From Allium sativum (taxonomy: Eukaryota; Streptophyta; Magnoliopsida; Asparagales; Amaryllidaceae), in the NCBI GenBank assembly GCA_030737875.1, contig CM060922.1, positions 321,627,956 to 321,691,955 of the forward strand: 64,000 nucleotides of DNA, given 5' to 3'. The position numbers were made by a program, and so were the translations under genes. The notes below the pieces were generated by a model. That model made no database searches and had not been told where the DNA came from. It saw nothing but the letters and a program-made list of their open reading frames with translations. Below, in pieces: positions 61,693 to 64,000 of the stretch. How positions within the stretch are numbered: the first letter of the stretch is position 1; each line of letters begins with the position of its first letter.

Positions 61693-61745
61693 AGGTCGAC
61701 CAGGGGGTCGACCTCCCCTACATAGGTCGACCAGGGGGTCGACCT
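61693..61745 (+). repeat. Two direct copies of a perfect hairpin
   Basis: Each 22-base copy (61693-61714, 61724-61745) is AGGTCGACC, a 4-base loop, then GGTCGACCT, with the second starting 31 bases after the first. It is GC-rich against an AT-rich background and lies in the U3 part of the LTR, about 275 bases from its start. Confidence 0.9.
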
Positions 61746-61915
61746 ACCCCTCGGGGAAGATCTGAAATCAGATGATTCAGACCTGTTGCTGAGTCTTTCC
61801 TGACCTGTTGTTGAGTCACTAGGGCATAGGTGGCAATTATGGATAACTCTATCTAGTCTGAATGGTTCTAATTTGCTCTTATGAGAATCTAACGGCTTAT
61901 ATTGATTTAAACTTC

Positions 61916-61923
61916 TATATAAG
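61916..61923 (+). promoter_or_regulatory. TATA box of 61418 LTR
   Basis: TATATAAG about 0.5 kb into the LTR, downstream of the hairpin pair and upstream of the tandem array. Confidence 0.5.
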
Positions 61924-62287
61924 CACACATAGACTCAAGCTCTAAACCTAAACAAAATTAATCTCTTAGCCTCCATGCTGCTGCTAGGATAGTTCTTCTT
62001 CCTAAAGCTTAAGGATTCGCAAGTCAGAATTCTAATACAAACGAATTATTCTCTTCTCTAACCTGTCTTTGTGAGTACAATTTATTTCACAAAATAATTA
62101 ATAAATTAATTATGATGAGTTATAATTTGGATTATGAGAACATGTCTGTTGAATCATGTGATGTTATTTAACTTTGTTATCGTATGTTGGTGAACATATG
62201 ACAGTTTTGTTATCTTATGTTAGTAGATCTATTTCATATGTCCAATCACATATGTTTAACTTGATTTATTTTATGACATTAGTTTAT

Positions 62288-62505
62288 ATGCAAGTTTGGG
62301 ATGTTAAATCATATGCTAATTTGTATGTGAATCTTATGCAAGTTTGTTTTTACATATGCTAGTTCGTATGTGAATCTTATGCAAGTTTGGGATGTTAAAT
62401 CATATGCTAGTTTGTATGTTAATCTTATGCAATTCTATTTTTACAGATGCTAGTTCGTATGTGAATCTTATACAAGTCTGTATGCGGATTATACACAAGT
62501 TTTTA
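62288..62505 (+). repeat. Tandem array of about 46-bp units in LTR
   Basis: Four to five units starting ATGCAAGTTTG and ending TATGTGAATCTT. Units of about 48 and 43 bp alternate, giving a higher-order period of about 91 bp. It corresponds in place to the 45-bp array of the related minus-strand LTR. Confidence 0.85.
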
Positions 62506-62524
62506 TATGAATCAAGTATATACA

Positions 62525-64000
62525 TGTAATAAGCCGGAAATCTGGGCCAATTTAAAAATTTTATTTTCGCAATTTTAGCGAATTTTGGATATTTAAAATG
62601 AATTATTTTAAATAATAACGACGAAAAATTTATTTTGAATAGAATTCGAACGAATATATTTATATAGATCGTCGTTAGAATATAAATATTTATTTTAAAT
62701 TATAAAAGGAATTGAAAATGGCGCGGTAGTTCGATAATTCGATTTCAAACTTCAGTTGAACATACCGGGTGCAAACCAAACCGGATTTTAGTGAAACCAA
62801 AAATATTTGAATCAAATTGGTAATATCTTTCCAACGAATCCGAAAAATCCAAATTTCATAGCGGGGATAAAAAGATATCTCCAGTTGAAATTTCAGAATA
62901 GTCGCTATGGAATTCAGGCCCTTAAAAATGGAAATTTTGCAAACGACCTCGGATTTCGACGAAACCACTTTTTTTGGATCCGCGATGTCAAATTATTGCT
63001 AGGTTTCCAATTTCATAATTTTTTGAATCAATATGTGAGCGTGGCAATGGAAAACGCGTTTGACTAGTTTTAGTCGATTTTAATCGACTGGAAAATGGCC
63101 ATTTTTCAAGCGATCTCAGAATTTGACGAAATTAGTTTTGTTAGGACCGTATCATCAATACGAAGCTAGAAAATATTTTTCGGGAATTTTTCTAGTTAGT
63201 ATGTGGCCCCGGTAAATTGAAATGTGCGTTCAAATTCAATATATAGAGTTATATTTTGATTTTGACGAAACTGATCAAAACAATCGAATCAGCTTACGGT
63301 ACATAACCCATTGTGTTCGGAATGAGGGTATTACGCTAGGGGCGACAGTTGTTGGACCTCGATTGGAGTTCAGATGGGAAGATAACTTTTTGGGAGCTTA
63401 AATTAATTAAATATATATAATTAATTTAAAAGTCGACCCTTTATTTTTCCCTAAGGCCCCCTCCCCCCCACATTGTCGTTCAGTGCAGAAACCAAAAGAA
63501 AAAGGGGGGAATCCCCAAATCGATCGAACTCCTCCCATCACGTTGCCCTCCTCCGCTCGGTCCACCACCGCGCCGCTAGAGGTCACCCTCCCCTCCGCCA
63601 ACACCAGCCGCGCTGCCCTTTCCCTCCACCTCGAATCGACCTCCCCTTTAGCATCCTCGTCGCGCAGCACCCTTCGGAGACCTCAACAACCGCGAGTTTC
63701 CCCTGTTGAGCGTCGCGCCCAGCCAACCCGCCACTTGCTGGCCACCGACGCCACCTCCGGCTCATTTAGAACCATAAGTCCCCAAATCGACAAAATCCAC
63801 CATCGGCTGATGCTTTTCAGAGGAGTGGTGTTCGATTTTGCTCCAGCACGGTGTGGCAACGACGACTGTGAACCCTGAAGAGGCGGCTGCATTTTGGGTT
63901 ATAGAAAATCCTTCGGAGAAGGTAAATGCCATAGAACTTATTTACAGATTTTTAAATATACTTCACATTGTTTAATTATCTTTGTTTTGAAAAGAACTAT
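62525..64000 (+). mobile_element. Giant LTR, 5' part, runs off window
   Basis: Begins TGTAATAAGCCGG at 62525, close to the start at 3087 (TGTAATAACCCGG), so it is the same subfamily. U3 units with GACGAAACCA and GACGAAATTA cores lie near 62958 and 63124. The GAGGGTATTACGCTAGGGG block is near 63325 and a TATA-like ATATATATAATTAA near 63410. A very GC-rich leader (about 63440-63890) ends in GGAGAAGGTAAATG, a splice-donor-like sequence. The Pro/Ser-rich 131-codon frame at 63483-63878 lies in this leader and is not conserved in the other LTRs, so it is not called as a gene. Confidence 0.75.

Larger units (their letters stand above)
61418..62524 (+). mobile_element. Ty3/gypsy LTR, 5' part, same family as the 36443-39108 LTR
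   Basis: Starts TGTAACACCCCG at 61418 within the gag fragment. It shares CGTCTCGAAATTCTG...AAAGTTATGG with the minus-strand LTR ending at 39108. It contains two copies of a perfect 9-bp hairpin, a TATA box TATATAAG at 61916-61923, and a tandem array. It is interrupted at 62525 by a giant LTR. Its remaining part lies beyond the window. Confidence 0.75.

Noticed and set aside
63473..63878. Overlapping Pro/Ser/Arg-rich ORFs in GC-rich DNA, as if a host gene exon
   Set aside because: They lie at the fixed leader position of a giant LTR. Other LTRs have unrelated sequence there, and GC-rich DNA gives long open frames by chance.

Overview
The window is AT-rich plant nuclear DNA made almost entirely of nested, decayed LTR retrotransposons. 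Plant origin is inferred from Ty3/gypsy and Ty1/copia elements primed by initiator tRNA-Met (TGGTATCAGAGC-type primer sites), a chromovirus gag-pol, a LINE fragment with a plant-type RT zinc-binding domain and a Mutator-like foldback element. I see no intact host gene, rRNA, tRNA or CRISPR array, and the species cannot be named from this sequence.

Layout. Positions 1-17150 hold pieces of one family with giant (about 5 kb) LTRs. A minus-strand LTR start (1-3087) sits inside another minus-strand LTR piece (3088-7158). Next to it is a plus-strand LTR (7159-about 11985) joined to a second plus-strand piece (about 11985-17150). That second piece was hit by a 1.05-kb Mutator-like foldback element (12020-13070, 9-bp target duplication) and a 5'-truncated LINE (13706-14327, 12-bp target duplication). 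Positions 17151-28506 hold a coding chromovirus with a 4.8-kb 5' LTR and one continuous gag-pol frame (22243-26487) broken only by four TGA codons. Its 3' LTR is cut at about 28502-28506 and fused to a 5.6-kb piece of a related giant LTR (to 34112). That piece abuts a minus-strand Ty3/gypsy element (34113-39108: RT, protease, gag, 2.7-kb LTR) whose 3' half is missing.

Positions 39665-51370 are a complete non-coding element: two 5.0-5.1-kb LTRs around 1.6 kb of internal DNA, with primer site, polypurine tract and a matching GACCT target duplication. Positions 51878-55902 are a decayed copia element. Positions 57100-58942 are a complete 1.84-kb miniature copia-like element on the minus strand (571-bp LTRs, TAAAT duplication). 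The right end (61201-64000) has a gypsy gag scrap cut by a Ty3/gypsy LTR, itself cut by another giant LTR running off the window.

How the parts relate. The giant LTRs share a plan: a U3 of about 1 kb with diverged repeats carrying a GACGAAAC(C/T)A core, a TATA box, a variable GC-rich or purine-rich leader, and several kilobases of further leader ending in recurring stem-loops. The non-coding 11.7-kb element shares its pre-polypurine region with the coding chromovirus. It therefore looks like a non-autonomous element mobilised by such relatives (inference). The most novel-looking material is this giant-LTR architecture: a distal stem with compensatory changes, a second recurrent hairpin, a candidate intron inside the LTR, and the all-TGA interruption of gag-pol.
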